Origin: Bdellovibrionales bacterium
GTDB lineage: Bacteria > Bdellovibrionota > Bdellovibrionia > Bdellovibrionales > UBA1609
DNA length: 64,000 nucleotides
Direction: 5' to 3'
Assembly: GCA_019695175.1 (NCBI GenBank)
Contig: JAIBAM010000002.1
Location: 124,001 to 188,000, forward strand
Below are positions 1 through 10,660 of this stretch, in pieces; position 1 is the stretch's first letter, and the number at the start of each line of letters is the position of its first letter. The notes under the pieces are model-generated. The model saw nothing but the letters and a program-made list of their open reading frames with translations. It ran no database searches and was not told the DNA's origin. The position numbers were made by a program, and so were the translations under genes.

Positions 1-790
1 CCCGATGGTCCCTAGGTTTGAAAAGCTCGGGAGAATCTCCCAGACCAGTTAACTTTCCAATGAGTTTTCTAGCATCATCCATCGTTCCTACCTGGTCCGC
101 CAAGCCCAATTTCACCGCCATTCTTCCGGTAAACACCCGTCCATCGGCATATTTGGTCACCAGTTCAGGTTTAAGTTTACGACCCGAAGCAATGGCTTCT
201 TTAAATTGATCCAACACATCGTCGAGTAACTCTTGTAAAACAGCTCTCTCTTCTTTCTTCATAGATCTATATTCAGCGCCTGTATCCTTAAATGGACCCG
301 TGGTCAGCGCATACCTTTGTACTTTAGCCCACTCAAAAAGTTTTTCTAAATTCGCAAACTGCATAATAACACCAATGGATCCAATCATGCAGCCCGGTGT
401 AACCACAATCTTATTAGCAGCCACAGCCGCATAATAGGCTCCACTGGCAGCCACACCCAAGCAGGAAACCACAACTGGTTTTTTAAACTGCTCGCGAGTA
501 CGCTTCAGTTCCATATAAATTTCTTGGCTTGGTCCTACAACTCCCCCTGGAGAATTAATATGGACCAATACTCCTTTAATATTTTCGTCCTTTCTATAGC
601 GACGCAATTTATCTAAAAATTTCTCACCATCTTCAATCACTCCATCCAAATTGAGCAGTAAAATACTAGATTTATGCAGTTGTTGTTCTGGAGGATTGAG
701 AACGGTCACAACAGACCCAATAGTTACAAAAAAACCCATCACAATGAAAACAGCAACGACAATAAATAAACCTATAAAAAATTTTTTCAT
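1..790 (-). CDS. sppA: Signal peptide peptidase SppA (partial, C-terminus outside window)
   Basis: Membrane-anchored serine protease that degrades cleaved signal peptides. I read this frame directly: ATG at 790 on the minus strand, preceded by GGAGAAATT as ribosome binding site, open to the window edge (263 codons). Residues 5-30 form one hydrophobic membrane segment. The S49 (ClpP/crotonase-like) fold follows, with an INSPGG loop near 78-83, the nucleophile Ser116 in AASGAYYAA, and the general-base Lys168 in TTGPFKDTG. This is the Ser/Lys dyad of the short, single-domain SppA (36 kDa type). The last visible residues still belong to the protease domain, so only a short tail should be missing. 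It is transcribed divergently from the GT9 gene at 1192. Confidence 0.9.
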   Translation of the reverse strand, partial: MKKFFIGLFIVVAVFIVMGFFVTIGSVVTVLNPPEQQLHKSSILLLNLDGVIEDGEKFLDKLRRYRKDENIKGVLVHINSPGGVVGPSQEIYMELKRTREQFKKPVVVSCLGVAASGAYYAAVAANKIVVTPGCMIGSIGVIMQFANLEKLFEWAKVQRYALTTGPFKDTGAEYRSMKKEERAVLQELLDDVLDQFKEAIASGRKLKPELVTKYADGRVFTGRMAVKLGLADQVGTMDDARKLIGKLTGLGDSPELFKPRDHR

Positions 791-1191
791 AATTTCTCCA
801 CTCATTTAAGAGTCAAAAAAAATATCCTGGTTGTGACAAGTTGACTAGATAAGAACAAAATTCTGGCACACTGCAGCTTTTAAATTACGTGATTGTAAGA
901 AATTATTTCGCATAGTGGTCTCGTCGAAAATAATGTGTTTTAAGAATCTCTTCAAAAATTAGGCCTTACAGGGATTAGGAATATTGGGAGTCAAGAATCT
1001 GGGATCGAAGGATCGAGAGTCGGGGATCGGGAATTAATAGCGTCTCTGAACAAGCTCTAAAAGCCTATTCATTTTTTAAGTTGCCATTTATGTTTAAACA
1101 TCGACTGTGTTTAATATCGACAATGTTTAAATATCGACAAAACCTCTTGATGAGTTTGAGAAGGTCAATGACTCGATTGGAGATTTTTTAA
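791..1191. other. Intergenic region between divergent sppA and GT9 gene
   Basis: About 400 bases with no convincing gene. It should hold the promoters of both divergent genes, but I see no clear -35/-10 pair. Two repeat-like stretches are visible: degenerate GGATCG units around 985-1035, and three near-copies of a 14-15 bp unit at 1091-1138 (listed separately). Confidence 0.5.
1091..1138. repeat. Three tandem near-copies of TGTTTAAATATCGAC
   Basis: Copies at 1091-1105, 1108-1121 and 1124-1138, spaced by two bases, giving a 16-17 bp period. The copies differ at one or two positions. They end about 50 bases upstream of the GT9 start. Iterated sites could bind a regulator, but the same kind of short tandem duplication recurs at other intergenic places in the window, so replication slippage is the simpler reading. 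Confidence 0.7.
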
Positions 1192-2277
1192 TTGGAAAAT
1201 TTAGTAGTTCAAACCGCTTTTTTGGGAGACTTAGTTTTATCTTTTCCCTTACTAAGGAATTTAAGTGAACTCTTTCCTGAAGACTCACTCACAGTGGTCT
1301 GTCGTTCAGGTTTGGGCGGGTTGGTTGAACAACTTAAGTTTGTGGATCAAGTCATCGAAGTCGACAAAAAAAATCCGACCCTTTGGAAAAATCAGAAAAG
1401 ACTTCTGCGTCAGAAAACATTTCGACACATTCTAAGTCCCCACCAATCTCCACGTACCGCTTTATTGATTCAATCACTTCGGGCCCAAGGGGAAAAAGTG
1501 GGTTTTAACCTTTGGTGGAATTCATTTGCTTTTTCCAAGCGTATTTTAAAACCAGATTATTTTCCTGACTCTCTCCGTCAACTAGCTTTACTCACAGCTC
1601 TTCATCCAACCTTTGCAGAAGAATACTCACAAGTTGCAGAGACCACTGACTTACAAAATCTGACAGACACTTCCCAAACCATTGATTTTAGATCCGTCGC
1701 TCTACCCTCTTGGGCAGAACTCCGTCGTTCTGACTTAAAATTCCTACCTGACTTTAAAACAACAAGTTCCCCTGCCAATGAAAAATCACGAACACTCTTT
1801 ATTGCACCAGGCAGTGTGTGGGCCACAAAGCGCTGGACTATAGAAGGATATAAATCTGTTGCCTCGCATTTTCTCGATTTAGGTTGGCATGTCAAAGTGG
1901 TAGGAAGCAAAGAGGAAGCGGATTTGGCCCAACAAGTCGCTCATGTAAACCCCAAAATTGAAAACTACGCCGGCCAATGGACTCTGTCAGAGACATTAAA
2001 TAATTTTTGTACAGGTCAAGTTCTGCTCGCCAACGACAGTGGAGCCATCCACCTAGCTGCTTTAGCGGAACTTCCCACAGTAGCTATTTTTGGGCCCACC
2101 ACACTTGCCTTAGGTTTTCGTCCCTGGCAACAAAAGGCCCTCGTGGTGCAAAAAAAATTATCCTGCCGCCCCTGTGGTCGTCATGGACATCAACACTGTC
2201 CCCTGGGCACCCATGACTGCATGAAGCAAGTAACTGTGGAAATGGTCTTGGCTGGAATTCAAAAGCTTATCACCTAG
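1192..2277 (+). CDS. Glycosyltransferase family 9, LPS heptosyltransferase-like
   Basis: Transfers a heptose from an ADP-heptose donor to lipid A-core on the cytoplasmic side of the inner membrane. The 361-residue protein has the GT9 two-domain GT-B layout. The N-terminal FLGDLVLSFPLL stretch (10-21) is the first Rossmann strand. IAPGSVWATKRW (204-215) and NDSGAIHLAA (281-290) are the donor-binding signatures of the RfaF/RfaC family. A C-terminal Cys cluster (C325, C328, C336, C343) matches the CxPC...HxCM pattern of heptosyltransferase II. The start is TTG, chosen because GGAG lies 9-12 bases upstream and no ATG fits. HldD at 32926-33903 would supply the donor. Whether it acts as heptosyltransferase I, II or III cannot be told from sequence alone. 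Confidence 0.8.
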   Translation: MENLVVQTAFLGDLVLSFPLLRNLSELFPEDSLTVVCRSGLGGLVEQLKFVDQVIEVDKKNPTLWKNQKRLLRQKTFRHILSPHQSPRTALLIQSLRAQGEKVGFNLWWNSFAFSKRILKPDYFPDSLRQLALLTALHPTFAEEYSQVAETTDLQNLTDTSQTIDFRSVALPSWAELRRSDLKFLPDFKTTSSPANEKSRTLFIAPGSVWATKRWTIEGYKSVASHFLDLGWHVKVVGSKEEADLAQQVAHVNPKIENYAGQWTLSETLNNFCTGQVLLANDSGAIHLAALAELPTVAIFGPTTLALGFRPWQQKALVVQKKLSCRPCGRHGHQHCPLGTHDCMKQVTVEMVLAGIQKLIT

Positions 2278-2412
2278 AATCAATCTGATTCTACTGCGTC
2301 AGTTGCTACGTATACTTATACAAGTTCTGATTCCGATATCTTTTTCTGCAGCCTGAAATCAAATCACTTTGATCTAGTTACATCAGAAATTGCAAAAAAA
2401 CTATTTCATGAA

Positions 2413-2832
2413 ATGCTCCATCATCACTTCCCTTACTCCCCGGATCATAACAAAGGAGGCAGAGAAGACGCGATATATGGCTGTTCATCAATATGTTCTG
2501 GCTTTAGAAATTCAGATCCAAAAAAAATTCCTATTTCAATTTTAGAAAATTTTAACTACAAAGGTTGTGAGTCTTGTTTTAGCTCCGAACTGATAAATCA
2601 AGAACTCGTGCATTTGAACCAAGAAAACAAGGAAAGACAAATTCAGTCTATTTGTTCCGAATCAAGTATTTATAAAGAGATAGATAACTGTAAGTCACAA
2701 AATTCTAATCAAAGCTGTGACCCTTTTTTACTTCAAACATTTTCAGATCCAAGAAGGAAAGAATGTTTGAAGACATATGATTCAGTATATTGTTCCAAAA
2801 TAGAAAACCTAGACCAATTCTCATCAAAATGA
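2413..2832 (+). CDS. Hypothetical small cysteine-rich protein
   Basis: I do not recognise this 139-residue ORF. It has nine cysteines, several in close pairs (CSSIC, CESC), and is rich in Ser, Asn and Glu, as in disulfide-bonded exported proteins. However, the ATG-initiated version has no signal peptide and no good ribosome binding site. The reading frame is open all the way back to the TAG stop of the preceding GT9 gene, in the same frame. The true 5' end may therefore be upstream with a rare start, or the ORF may be a remnant. It converges on fusA. Real gene status is uncertain. Confidence 0.35.
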   Translation: MLHHHFPYSPDHNKGGREDAIYGCSSICSGFRNSDPKKIPISILENFNYKGCESCFSSELINQELVHLNQENKERQIQSICSESSIYKEIDNCKSQNSNQSCDPFLLQTFSDPRRKECLKTYDSVYCSKIENLDQFSSK

Positions 2833-2877
2833 TTTGAATACGAGAACCTACACCCAATAACGATGGATAAAATTTAT

Positions 2878-4977
2878 CTATCGACCCAATTGCGTTAGGA
2901 TTTCACTTTCCACTTTAGGGGGTACCGGAGCGTACTGGAGAAAAACCATACTAAAAGAAGCTCTTCCTTGACTCATAGATCTTATATCTGTGGCATAGCC
3001 AAATAATTTCATCAGTGGAATTTCTGCTGATATAATTTGTAAATCCCCTTTGGGTTCCATATGTAAAACACGTCCCCTTCGGGAGTTAATATCTGCAATA
3101 ACTCCACCAGTAAAGGAATCTGGGGTGAGGATCTCGAGCTTAAATATAGGCTCAAGCAACTGAACTTGAACCTTTTTGATAGCCTCTCGAAATGCTGTGG
3201 AAGCCGCTATTTTAAAGGCCATTTCTGAGGTTTCCGGTTCACGCACTAAAACTTCTTCCAAGACGATCTTCATACCAATTAAGGGGTAACCTGCAATGGT
3301 TCCAACTTCTGCAGCTTCCAAGGCGCCTTGCTTGGTTGCCTCCATTAGCGGTTTGCTAAAAGGCTTTGCCAAAGGAACCCGAGATTCAAATAGAACTGAT
3401 TTAGCCTGAGGCTCAGGAACTAAACCAAGAACGACCCGAGCAAATAACTTTTCACCGGAAACCTCACGATCAAAAACACCCTCTCCATGAGCTGCTGTAA
3501 TAATCGTTTCACGAAAGCTGACTTGAGGTTTTCCAACATTGGCTTTAATTTTATATTCTCTTAGCATTCGCTCCACTAGAATTTCCAAGTGAAGCTCTCC
3601 CATACCTGACAAAAGCATTTGTCCGGTTTCATTATCCATATGAACTCGGCAACTAGGATCTTCTTGTTGCAGCCGAGTCAATGCCATTTTCATTTTATCC
3701 TGCTCAGCTGCGGACTTGGCTTCGATTGCAACAGAAATTACTGGCTCAGGAAAGCTAATGGACTCTAAAACAACGGCATGGTGGGCTTCACAAAGAGTGT
3801 CTCCTGTTCCCGTAAGCTTGAGCCCAATCACTGCCCCAATGTCACCTGCACCTAGCTCTGAGACTTCTTCCCTTGAGTTGGCGTGCATTTTCACCAATTT
3901 TTGAATTCTTTCTTTTTTTCCTAAACGTGGGTTTAGCAGGGCTTGTCCCACAGTAATCACGCCAGAGTAAACCCTTACGTAAGTCAATGAGCCAGCAAAC
4001 GGATCCGCTGCAATTTTAAAAGCTAAAGCGACGGCAGGTTCATTAAAATCTGTTTTACATGTAATGAGTTTATCTTCATGCTCTGGGTCCCGACCCACCA
4101 TGGCAGGTACATCTAAAGGACTGGGTAAGTAATCCACCACCGCATCAAGTAGGGGTTGTACACCCTTCTTTTTGAAAGCCGATCCACACAGCACCGGCAC
4201 AAACTTTAAATCTATCGTTCCTTGTCTCAAAGCCTGTTTCATTTGCTTTAATTCAATGGGTTGCCCCTCTAAGTATCTAGTCATGATGTCGTCATCTACT
4301 TCTGCGAGCTTTTCTAAAAGAAATTCCCGAGCCCCACTAGCTTCACCAATAAGATCTTCTGGGATATTTTCTTCCTTCCAGGTGTCTCCGACTTCGTTGC
4401 GACCCCAAACAAGTGCTTTCATATTGAGGAGGTCAATCACTCCCAGAAAAGATTCTTCACTTCCAATTGGTATTTGAATAGGAACTGGATTTGCTTTTAG
4501 TTTGCTAATAAGAGAATCCACACTGGATCGGAAATTGGCTCCAACTCTATCCATTTTATTTATAAAACAAATTCTTGGAACTCTATACTTATCAGCCTGC
4601 CGCCAAACCGTTTCTGACTGCGGCTCCACACCGTTAACACCATCAAATACAGCAACGGCTCCATCCAAAACTCGCAAAGATCTTTCCACTTCAATGGTGA
4701 AATCAACATGTCCTGGGGTATCAATCAAATTTATTCGATGTTCACGCCAAGACAAAGTAGTCGCAGCAGAAGTGATTGTGATTCCACGCTCCTGCTCTTG
4801 TTCCATCCAGTCCATGACAGTATTACCCTCATGAACTTCTCCCATTCTATGACTTTTTCCAGAGTAAAATAAAATGCGTTCAGAGGTTGTCGTTTTTCCA
4901 GCATCGATATGAGCCATAATACCGATGTTACGAGTCGACTTTAATATTGAATTGGTTTTTATTTCACGGGCTGCCAT
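2878..4977 (-). CDS. fusA: Translation elongation factor G
   Basis: Ribosomal translocase GTPase, 699 residues as expected. The G domain has G1 AHIDAGKT (22-29), the switch I sequence RGITIT (64-69), DTPGH (86-90) and NKMD (140-143). Domains II-V follow, with [10 protein letters not shown] in domain III and [11 protein letters not shown] in domain V. It is the last gene of the str operon here (rpsL-rpsG-fusA), 82 bases after rpsG. Unlike the E. coli arrangement, tuf is not next to it but lies with a tRNA cluster at 18.9 kb. No obvious terminator hairpin was found after the stop. Confidence 0.97.
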   Translation of the reverse strand: MAAREIKTNSILKSTRNIGIMAHIDAGKTTTSERILFYSGKSHRMGEVHEGNTVMDWMEQEQERGITITSAATTLSWREHRINLIDTPGHVDFTIEVERSLRVLDGAVAVFDGVNGVEPQSETVWRQADKYRVPRICFINKMDRVGANFRSSVDSLISKLKANPVPIQIPIGSEESFLGVIDLLNMKALVWGRNEVGDTWKEENIPEDLIGEASGAREFLLEKLAEVDDDIMTRYLEGQPIELKQMKQALRQGTIDLKFVPVLCGSAFKKKGVQPLLDAVVDYLPSPLDVPAMVGRDPEHEDKLITCKTDFNEPAVALAFKIAADPFAGSLTYVRVYSGVITVGQALLNPRLGKKERIQKLVKMHANSREEVSELGAGDIGAVIGLKLTGTGDTLCEAHHAVVLESISFPEPVISVAIEAKSAAEQDKMKMALTRLQQEDPSCRVHMDNETGQMLLSGMGELHLEILVERMLREYKIKANVGKPQVSFRETIITAAHGEGVFDREVSGEKLFARVVLGLVPEPQAKSVLFESRVPLAKPFSKPLMEATKQGALEAAEVGTIAGYPLIGMKIVLEEVLVREPETSEMAFKIAASTAFREAIKKVQVQLLEPIFKLEILTPDSFTGGVIADINSRRGRVLHMEPKGDLQIISAEIPLMKLFGYATDIRSMSQGRASFSMVFLQYAPVPPKVESEILTQLGR

Positions 4978-5059
4978 ATTTTTTTACTAAATTAAAAACC
5001 AGTAGAGCTTAATTTGTTGCTTGATTATTGGTTAACCAAACAGCAAATTAGAAATTCGT

Positions 5060-5533
5060 CTACCAATTGTAGTGAGAGAAGGCCTTATTCGCTTCAGCCA
5101 TACGGTGAACGTCTTCACGTTTCTTAATAGCATTTCCACGATTATTATAAGCATCCGTAAGCTCACCTGCTAAGCGAAGAGCCATAGTTTTTTCTCCGCG
5201 CTCTCTAGCATTACTGATAATCCAGCGCATAGCAAGGGTAAGACGACGTGAAGGTCTCACATCTACGGGAACTTGATAAGTCGCTCCCCCCACTCGTCTA
5301 GAGCGTACTTCTAAATTCGGCTTACAATTCTCAATGGCCTTTTTAAACACAGTCAAAGGTTCTTCTGCAGCCACTTTTGTACGTAATTCTTCAAAGGCAT
5401 CGTAGATAATCCCTGAAGCCAAACTTTTTTTTCCGTCGAGCATTAGCTTATTCACAAACTTTGTAATGACTACATCGTTAAAAACAGGATCTGGGTAAAC
5501 TTCTCTCTTATAAGTTGACTTACGTCGTGACAT
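5060..5533 (-). CDS. rpsG: 30S ribosomal protein S7
   Basis: Primary assembly protein of the 30S head, binding the 3' major domain of 16S rRNA. At 157 residues it is one more than E. coli S7. It begins [12 protein letters not shown] and carries the family signature around [18 protein letters not shown] (33-50) and [23 protein letters not shown] near the C-terminus. The start has GAAGGA seven bases upstream. The gene is preceded by an unusually long (374-base) structured spacer after rpsL. In E. coli, S7 represses its own translation by binding the rpsL-rpsG spacer, so this spacer is a candidate for the same control. Confidence 0.97.
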   Translation of the reverse strand: MSRRKSTYKREVYPDPVFNDVVITKFVNKLMLDGKKSLASGIIYDAFEELRTKVAAEEPLTVFKKAIENCKPNLEVRSRRVGGATYQVPVDVRPSRRLTLAMRWIISNARERGEKTMALRLAGELTDAYNNRGNAIKKREDVHRMAEANKAFSHYNW

Positions 5534-5562
5534 ATAAATTCCTTCTCGTTTTCTCAGAGCTG

Positions 5563-5713
5563 GGTCGGAAATCCTGCGTCTGCCGTCACTAGTTACAAAC
5601 CGCTTGAAGAGTTGTTATCAGTCCTTACTGTTGCTGTTTGGCTTACAGTTTCTTCCCACAACCCGACTCTTAAGAGTTCTTAGCTAGTCTACTTTGGCAC
5701 AGCATTTCCGACC
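5563..5713 (-). promoter_or_regulatory. Structured RNA leader upstream of rpsG, candidate S7 autoregulatory site
   Basis: Nested inverted repeats close a 151-nt domain that ends 30 bases before the rpsG start. The outer stem is a perfect 10-bp pairing (GGTCGGAAAT at 5563-5572 with ATTTCCGACC at 5704-5713). Inside it lie TGCC 5581-5584 with GGCA 5696-5699, and ACTAG 5588-5592 with CTAGT 5684-5688. A further palindrome, ACTCTTAAGAGT, is at 5666-5677. Consistent nesting argues against chance. Control of the str operon by S7 at this site is established in E. coli; function here is inferred from position and structure. Confidence 0.55.
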
Positions 5714-5907
5714 TGGCCCTAACTTATTATTTTAATCCAACTCTTTTCAAAAAATCACTTTTAAAGAAAATCACTTCAAAAAACAAACCTTAAATATCTT
5801 CAAACAAATACTCTCTATCTCTTCATCTGGCTTCTTTTTACATAAGAAGCCAAGAGTTAGCGAGTTAGCAGCTTCGAGTCATCGGAAACTCCGACCTAAA
5901 ATAAAAA
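5714..5907 (-). other. Remainder of rpsL-rpsG spacer
   Basis: It contains a second hairpin, TGGCTTCTT paired with AAGAAGCCA, around 5838-5863. A small TCGGA/TCCGA stem lies right after the rpsL stop, around 5882-5895. Neither is followed by a U-tract, so they are not classical terminators. No ORF with coding character is seen. Confidence 0.4.
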
Positions 5908-6282
5908 TTATTTTTTAGGCTTTTTAGAACCATACTTAGATCGACTGCGCATACGATTCTGAACACCCTGAGTGTCTAAAACTCCACGAACAATGTGATA
6001 TCTCACACCAGGCAAATCTTTAACCCGACCACCACGGACTAAAACCACGCTGTGTTCCTGCAAGTTATGTCCAATTCCAGGAATATAAGAAATGATTTCA
6101 AATCCATTGGAAAGTCGCACTTTTGCAACTTTACGTAAAGCGGAATTGGGCTTTTTAGGGGTTGTCGTGTAAACACGAGTGCAAACTCCACGACGCTGAG
6201 GACAACTTTCTAAAGCCGGTGCTTTAGATTTGTACTTTGCAGCTCGTCGTTGATTGCGTATTAACTGGTTAATCGTAGGCAT
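5908..6282 (-). CDS. rpsL: 30S ribosomal protein S12
   Basis: Decoding-centre protein of the small subunit, 124 residues, full length. The invariant loops are present: [18 protein letters not shown] (with the Lys of the streptomycin-sensitive form) and [13 protein letters not shown] (second wild-type Lys). The sequence therefore predicts no classic rpsL streptomycin-resistance change. GAGGTCAGA precedes the ATG. It is separated from rpoC by 221 bases and may be read from the rpoBC transcript or from its own promoter; I could not identify a clear promoter. Confidence 0.97.
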   Translation of the reverse strand: MPTINQLIRNQRRAAKYKSKAPALESCPQRRGVCTRVYTTTPKKPNSALRKVAKVRLSNGFEIISYIPGIGHNLQEHSVVLVRGGRVKDLPGVRYHIVRGVLDTQGVQNRMRSRSKYGSKKPKK

Positions 6283-6485
6283 TCTGACCTCGTTCTATGT
6301 TCTATAAAACCTATTTAAATCAATTTACTAAAATTTTGATCTTCATCCAATCCTGTATCAAAGGGTCGGAGGCTATCTAATTTTTACTTAAAACGTCAAT
6401 GGATTTATCTTGTTTAAGTCGACTTAATTTATAAAGCCTGCTTTTAAATCCACTTTAAATCTACTTTTTCAGATTCCTTCAGCAC

Positions 6486-6520
6486 CATCACCAACATTAT
6501 TAATTAGACAGTTGGTGATG
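6486..6520 (-). promoter_or_regulatory. Stem-loop spanning the rpoC stop codon
   Basis: A perfect 10-bp inverted repeat (CATCACCAAC 6486-6495 and GTTGGTGATG 6511-6520) has a 15-base loop that contains the rpoC TAA. No U-run follows on the transcribed strand, so it is not a standard intrinsic terminator. It may protect or process the mRNA between rpoC and rpsL. Confidence 0.5.
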
Positions 6521-9500
6521 TGTGTGTTGAATGACCACCTGACATTCCTGGTAAAAATGAAGGAGCCGCTTCCACCTGGTCTGCCACCACAATTCGAGCT
6601 TTTTTATAAACCCCCAAACCAGTTCCTGCAGGAATCAAACGACCCATGATAATGTTCTCTTTTAAACCACGCAGTTGGTCTGTTTTGGAATTGATCGCTG
6701 CTTCCGTAAGAACCTTAGTGGTCTCTTGGAACGACGCTGCTGAAATCCAGCTGTCCGTACTCAAAGAAACTTTCGTAATACCTAAAAGAAGAGGGTCTGC
6801 AATTGCAGGACGTCCGCCTTCATGCATTACTTTTTCATTTTCATCCTCAAATTCAAATTTCTCAGCCTGCTCGCCGGTTAAAAACTTAGTATCACCTGCA
6901 TCTTTAACTTCCACTTTGCGCAACATTTGACGAACTATCACTTCAATATGTTTATCGTTAATTCCCACACCTTGCAGACGATAAACCTCTTGAATTTCAT
7001 TTACAAGATATGCGGCCAAAGCTTTATCACCTAAAACTTTCAAAATATCGTGAGGATTACTTGGACCATCCATTAACGCTTCACCAGCCTTAACAAACTC
7101 ACCTTCACGGACAGCGACGTGTTTACCTTTAGGGATCAAATACTCTTTTTGTTCTCCGACTTCAGGGGTTACAATAACTCTCTGTTTACCCTTCAAATCT
7201 TTACCAAAAGTTACATATCCATCAATCTCAGAAATAATCGCTGCTTCCTTAGGCTTACGAGCTTCAAACAACTCAGCCACACGAGGTAGACCTCCTGTGA
7301 TATCACGAGTTTTTGTAGTTTCCCGATGGATTTTAGCCACCACATCACCGGCATGAACTTCCTGTCCATCAGCCATCATAAGCTGGGCTCCTACAGGTAT
7401 CACGTATCGTGCAGGAATATTTCTTCCAGGCAAAGGTTGCAGTTGACCTTCTTTATCAACGAGCAAAACCGTCGGTTTGACATCTGTACCTTTGGCTTCA
7501 GTAATCACTTTCGTGGCAAATCCGGTCACCGCATCCACTTGTTCCGACATGGTCAATCCCTCTTCTATATCCTGGAATTGAACAAACCCAGAAACATCCG
7601 CCACAATGGGGTTTGAATAGGGGTCCCATTCTGCCAAATTGTCACCCTTTTTAACTTCTTGACCCTCAATCACATTAAGGATGGACCCATAGACGAGTTT
7701 GAATCTTTCTCGCTCTCGACCACTGGAATCAATAAGAATCATTTCTCCATTTCGATTCATTACCGTTAACTTGCCACCACGATTTTTTACAAAATGGGTG
7801 TCGAAGAATTTAACTGTCCCTTCATAACGAGCCGTGTACACGGATTGTTCTACCGCACGAGAAGCGGCTCCGCCTAAGTGGAACGTTCTCATGGTTAGCT
7901 GTGTTCCTGGTTCACCAATAGATTGAGCTGCAATAATACCAACGGCCTCACCTAAATTTACCATAGCTCCACGAGCTAAATCCCGCCCGTAACACTTCAT
8001 ACAAACACCACGACGAGTTCTGCAAGTAAGGGTGGAACGAATTTTAACTTTTTCAATTCCCACTTCTTCAACTCTCTTCACAATGTCTTCAGTAATTTCA
8101 TCATTAATACGACAAATAATTTCCTCAGTGTAAGGGTCACGAATATCTTCAAGTGCTGTACGACCTAAAATTCGATCTCCCAACGGCTGAATTACCTCTC
8201 CACCCTCAAGTAGCGGAGTGACATCCATCCCATCATTGGCTCCACAGTCAACCTCAGTGATCACAATATCTTGAGCCACATCCACAAGACGGCGAGTCAA
8301 GTAACCTGAGTTCGCTGTTTTTAAAGCGGTATCGGCCAAACCTTTACGCGCACCGTGAGTAGAAATGAAGTATTCCAAAACGGACAGACCTTCACGGAAG
8401 TTTGCAGTAATGGGTGACTCAATAATTTCACCCGAGGGCTTTGCCATCAATCCCCGCATCCCCGCAAGCTGCCGAATTTGTGCGGCCGAACCACGCGCTC
8501 CAGAATCTGCCATAATGAAAATCGGATTGAAACTGGCACTCTCTACTTTTTTTCCATCCACAGTAAAGGACTGTTTTTCCAACTGACTCATCATCTCTTT
8601 GGCCACTTTGTCGGCACACTGGGCCCAGATATCCACAACTTTATTGTACCGCTCCCCATCTGTAATCAATCCTTCGTCGTACTGTTGGCGAATTTCATGA
8701 ACATGGGTTTCAGCCTCTTTAATCAATGAATGTTTTTGCTGTGGAATGGTAAGATCATCTAGGCAAATGGAAATTCCCGCTTGAGTAGAATATTTAAATC
8801 CCAAAGACATCAATTTATCAGCCAAAATTACTGTCGCTTTAGCTCCCGCAAGTCGGAAGGATTTGTCCACCATTTCTGCCAAAGCTTTTTTATTCATAAC
8901 CCGATTGTAGATTTCAAAGGGAACTTCGTCGGGAACAATATCACTGAAAATAGCTCTTCCCACGCTGGTATCCCTTGTTTTGCCTTTAATTCTACATTTG
9001 ATGGCCGCTTGTAAATCAATGTGACCTGTTTCAAAGGTAAAAAGAACATCTTCTGGACTAGAGAAAATTCGTCCAGTACCTTTGGCTCCAGGACGAATAC
9101 GCGTCATCCAATAAATTCCCAAAACAACGTCCTGAGTGGCGTTGATAATCGGTTTACCGTTGGCTGGGCTTAAAACGTTATTCGTTGACATCATAAGAAC
9201 TCGGGCTTCCACCTGTGCCTCAACAGAAAGAGGAACGTGAACCGCCATTTGATCCCCGTCAAAATCCGCATTGAAGGCTGTACAAACTAAAGGGTGAAGC
9301 TGAATCGCTTTACCTTCATGAAGTACAGGTTCGAAAGCTTGTATACCCAAACGGTGGAGTGTTGGAGCTCGGTTTAATAAAACGGGATGTTCTTTAACAA
9401 CATCAGCTAATATATCCCAAACTTCCACAGACTCCATTTCAACCAATTTTTTGGCCTGCTTTATGGTACTAGCCAAACCACGCTCTTCCAACTTGTTGTA

Positions 9501-10643
9501 AACAAATGGTTTAAAAAGTTCCAAAGCCATTTTCTTTGGTAAACCACACTGATGAAGTCTTAAATTTGGTCCCACCACAATCACGGAACGACCGGAGTAA
9601 TCCACCCTTTTACCTAGAAGATTTTGACGGAATCGTCCCTGTTTTCCTTTAAGCATATCACTTAAGGAGCGAAGAGGACGCTTGTTGGGCCCCGTAAAGG
9701 TTTTCCCCCGACGACCATTATCCAGCAAAGCATCCACTGCTTCTTGCAACATCCTTTTTTCATTACGAATAATGATATCAGGGGCATTAAGCTCTTGAAG
9801 TCTTTTTAAACGATTGTTTCTGTTAATCACACGGCGATAGAGATCATTTAAATCAGAAGTTGCAAATCGACCTCCGTCCAAAGGAACTAACGGTCTCAAA
9901 TCAGGTGGAATTACGGGAACAACATCCAGCATCATCCATTCTGTTTTGTTGATTGAGTTTTTAAAAGCTTCAACAACTTTAAGCCTTTTAGTAATTTTTT
10001 TGATCTGGGCATCTGATTTTGCATCTTTCAAATCAAGACGCAGTTTACGCGATAAAAACTCAGGATCAATTTTTCGTAACAACTCTTTAACAGCTTCTCC
10101 ACCCATTAGCGCTTTAAAATTAGGACCAAACTCGTTTAAGGCATTTTGATAAGCATCTTCTGGAAGAACCTGTCCTTCAGCTAAGGAGGTCTCCATCGGA
10201 TCGACTACCACATAGGCCTCACAGTATAGGACTCGTTCGACATCTTTTAAAGTCATATCCAATAAGTTACCTATTCGCGAAGGCAAGGAGCGTAAAAACC
10301 AAATATGGGCCACAGGTGTAGCCAGTTCAATGTGACCCAAACGTTCTCGTCGAACCTTTGATTGCGTGACTTCCACTCCACACTTTTCACAAATCACACC
10401 ACGATATTTCATCCGCTTGTATTTGCCACAAAGACACTCATAATCTTTAGTAGGACCAAAGATCTTTGCACAAAAAAGCCCATCTCGTTCCGGTTTAAAG
10501 GTTCGATAGTTAATAGTCTCTGGTTTTTTTACTTCACCAAAAGACCATTCCCGAATCATATCTTGGGAAGCCAGTGAAATACGAACAGCATCAAATGACA
10601 GTGGATCTTTTGGCTTATCAAAGAAATTCAATAAATCTTTCAC
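6504..10643 (-). CDS. rpoC: RNA polymerase beta' subunit
   Basis: Catalytic large subunit carrying the active-site magnesium loop, 1379 residues. The N-terminal zinc site [20 protein letters not shown] lies near residues 70-90. The absolutely conserved [15 protein letters not shown] chelates Mg2+ at about residue 460. The second zinc-binding region ([13 protein letters not shown]) and the bridge-helix/trigger-loop block ([18 protein letters not shown] onward) are present. The start is GTG, with GGAG upstream, 17 bases after the rpoB stop, so translation with rpoB is closely linked. Confidence 0.98.
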   Translation of the reverse strand: MKDLLNFFDKPKDPLSFDAVRISLASQDMIREWSFGEVKKPETINYRTFKPERDGLFCAKIFGPTKDYECLCGKYKRMKYRGVICEKCGVEVTQSKVRRERLGHIELATPVAHIWFLRSLPSRIGNLLDMTLKDVERVLYCEAYVVVDPMETSLAEGQVLPEDAYQNALNEFGPNFKALMGGEAVKELLRKIDPEFLSRKLRLDLKDAKSDAQIKKITKRLKVVEAFKNSINKTEWMMLDVVPVIPPDLRPLVPLDGGRFATSDLNDLYRRVINRNNRLKRLQELNAPDIIIRNEKRMLQEAVDALLDNGRRGKTFTGPNKRPLRSLSDMLKGKQGRFRQNLLGKRVDYSGRSVIVVGPNLRLHQCGLPKKMALELFKPFVYNKLEERGLASTIKQAKKLVEMESVEVWDILADVVKEHPVLLNRAPTLHRLGIQAFEPVLHEGKAIQLHPLVCTAFNADFDGDQMAVHVPLSVEAQVEARVLMMSTNNVLSPANGKPIINATQDVVLGIYWMTRIRPGAKGTGRIFSSPEDVLFTFETGHIDLQAAIKCRIKGKTRDTSVGRAIFSDIVPDEVPFEIYNRVMNKKALAEMVDKSFRLAGAKATVILADKLMSLGFKYSTQAGISICLDDLTIPQQKHSLIKEAETHVHEIRQQYDEGLITDGERYNKVVDIWAQCADKVAKEMMSQLEKQSFTVDGKKVESASFNPIFIMADSGARGSAAQIRQLAGMRGLMAKPSGEIIESPITANFREGLSVLEYFISTHGARKGLADTALKTANSGYLTRRLVDVAQDIVITEVDCGANDGMDVTPLLEGGEVIQPLGDRILGRTALEDIRDPYTEEIICRINDEITEDIVKRVEEVGIEKVKIRSTLTCRTRRGVCMKCYGRDLARGAMVNLGEAVGIIAAQSIGEPGTQLTMRTFHLGGAASRAVEQSVYTARYEGTVKFFDTHFVKNRGGKLTVMNRNGEMILIDSSGRERERFKLVYGSILNVIEGQEVKKGDNLAEWDPYSNPIVADVSGFVQFQDIEEGLTMSEQVDAVTGFATKVITEAKGTDVKPTVLLVDKEGQLQPLPGRNIPARYVIPVGAQLMMADGQEVHAGDVVAKIHRETTKTRDITGGLPRVAELFEARKPKEAAIISEIDGYVTFGKDLKGKQRVIVTPEVGEQKEYLIPKGKHVAVREGEFVKAGEALMDGPSNPHDILKVLGDKALAAYLVNEIQEVYRLQGVGINDKHIEVIVRQMLRKVEVKDAGDTKFLTGEQAEKFEFEDENEKVMHEGGRPAIADPLLLGITKVSLSTDSWISAASFQETTKVLTEAAINSKTDQLRGLKENIIMGRLIPAGTGLGVYKKARIVVADQVEAAPSFLPGMSGGHSTHTSPTV

Positions 10644-10660
10644 TTAATCACACTCCGTGT

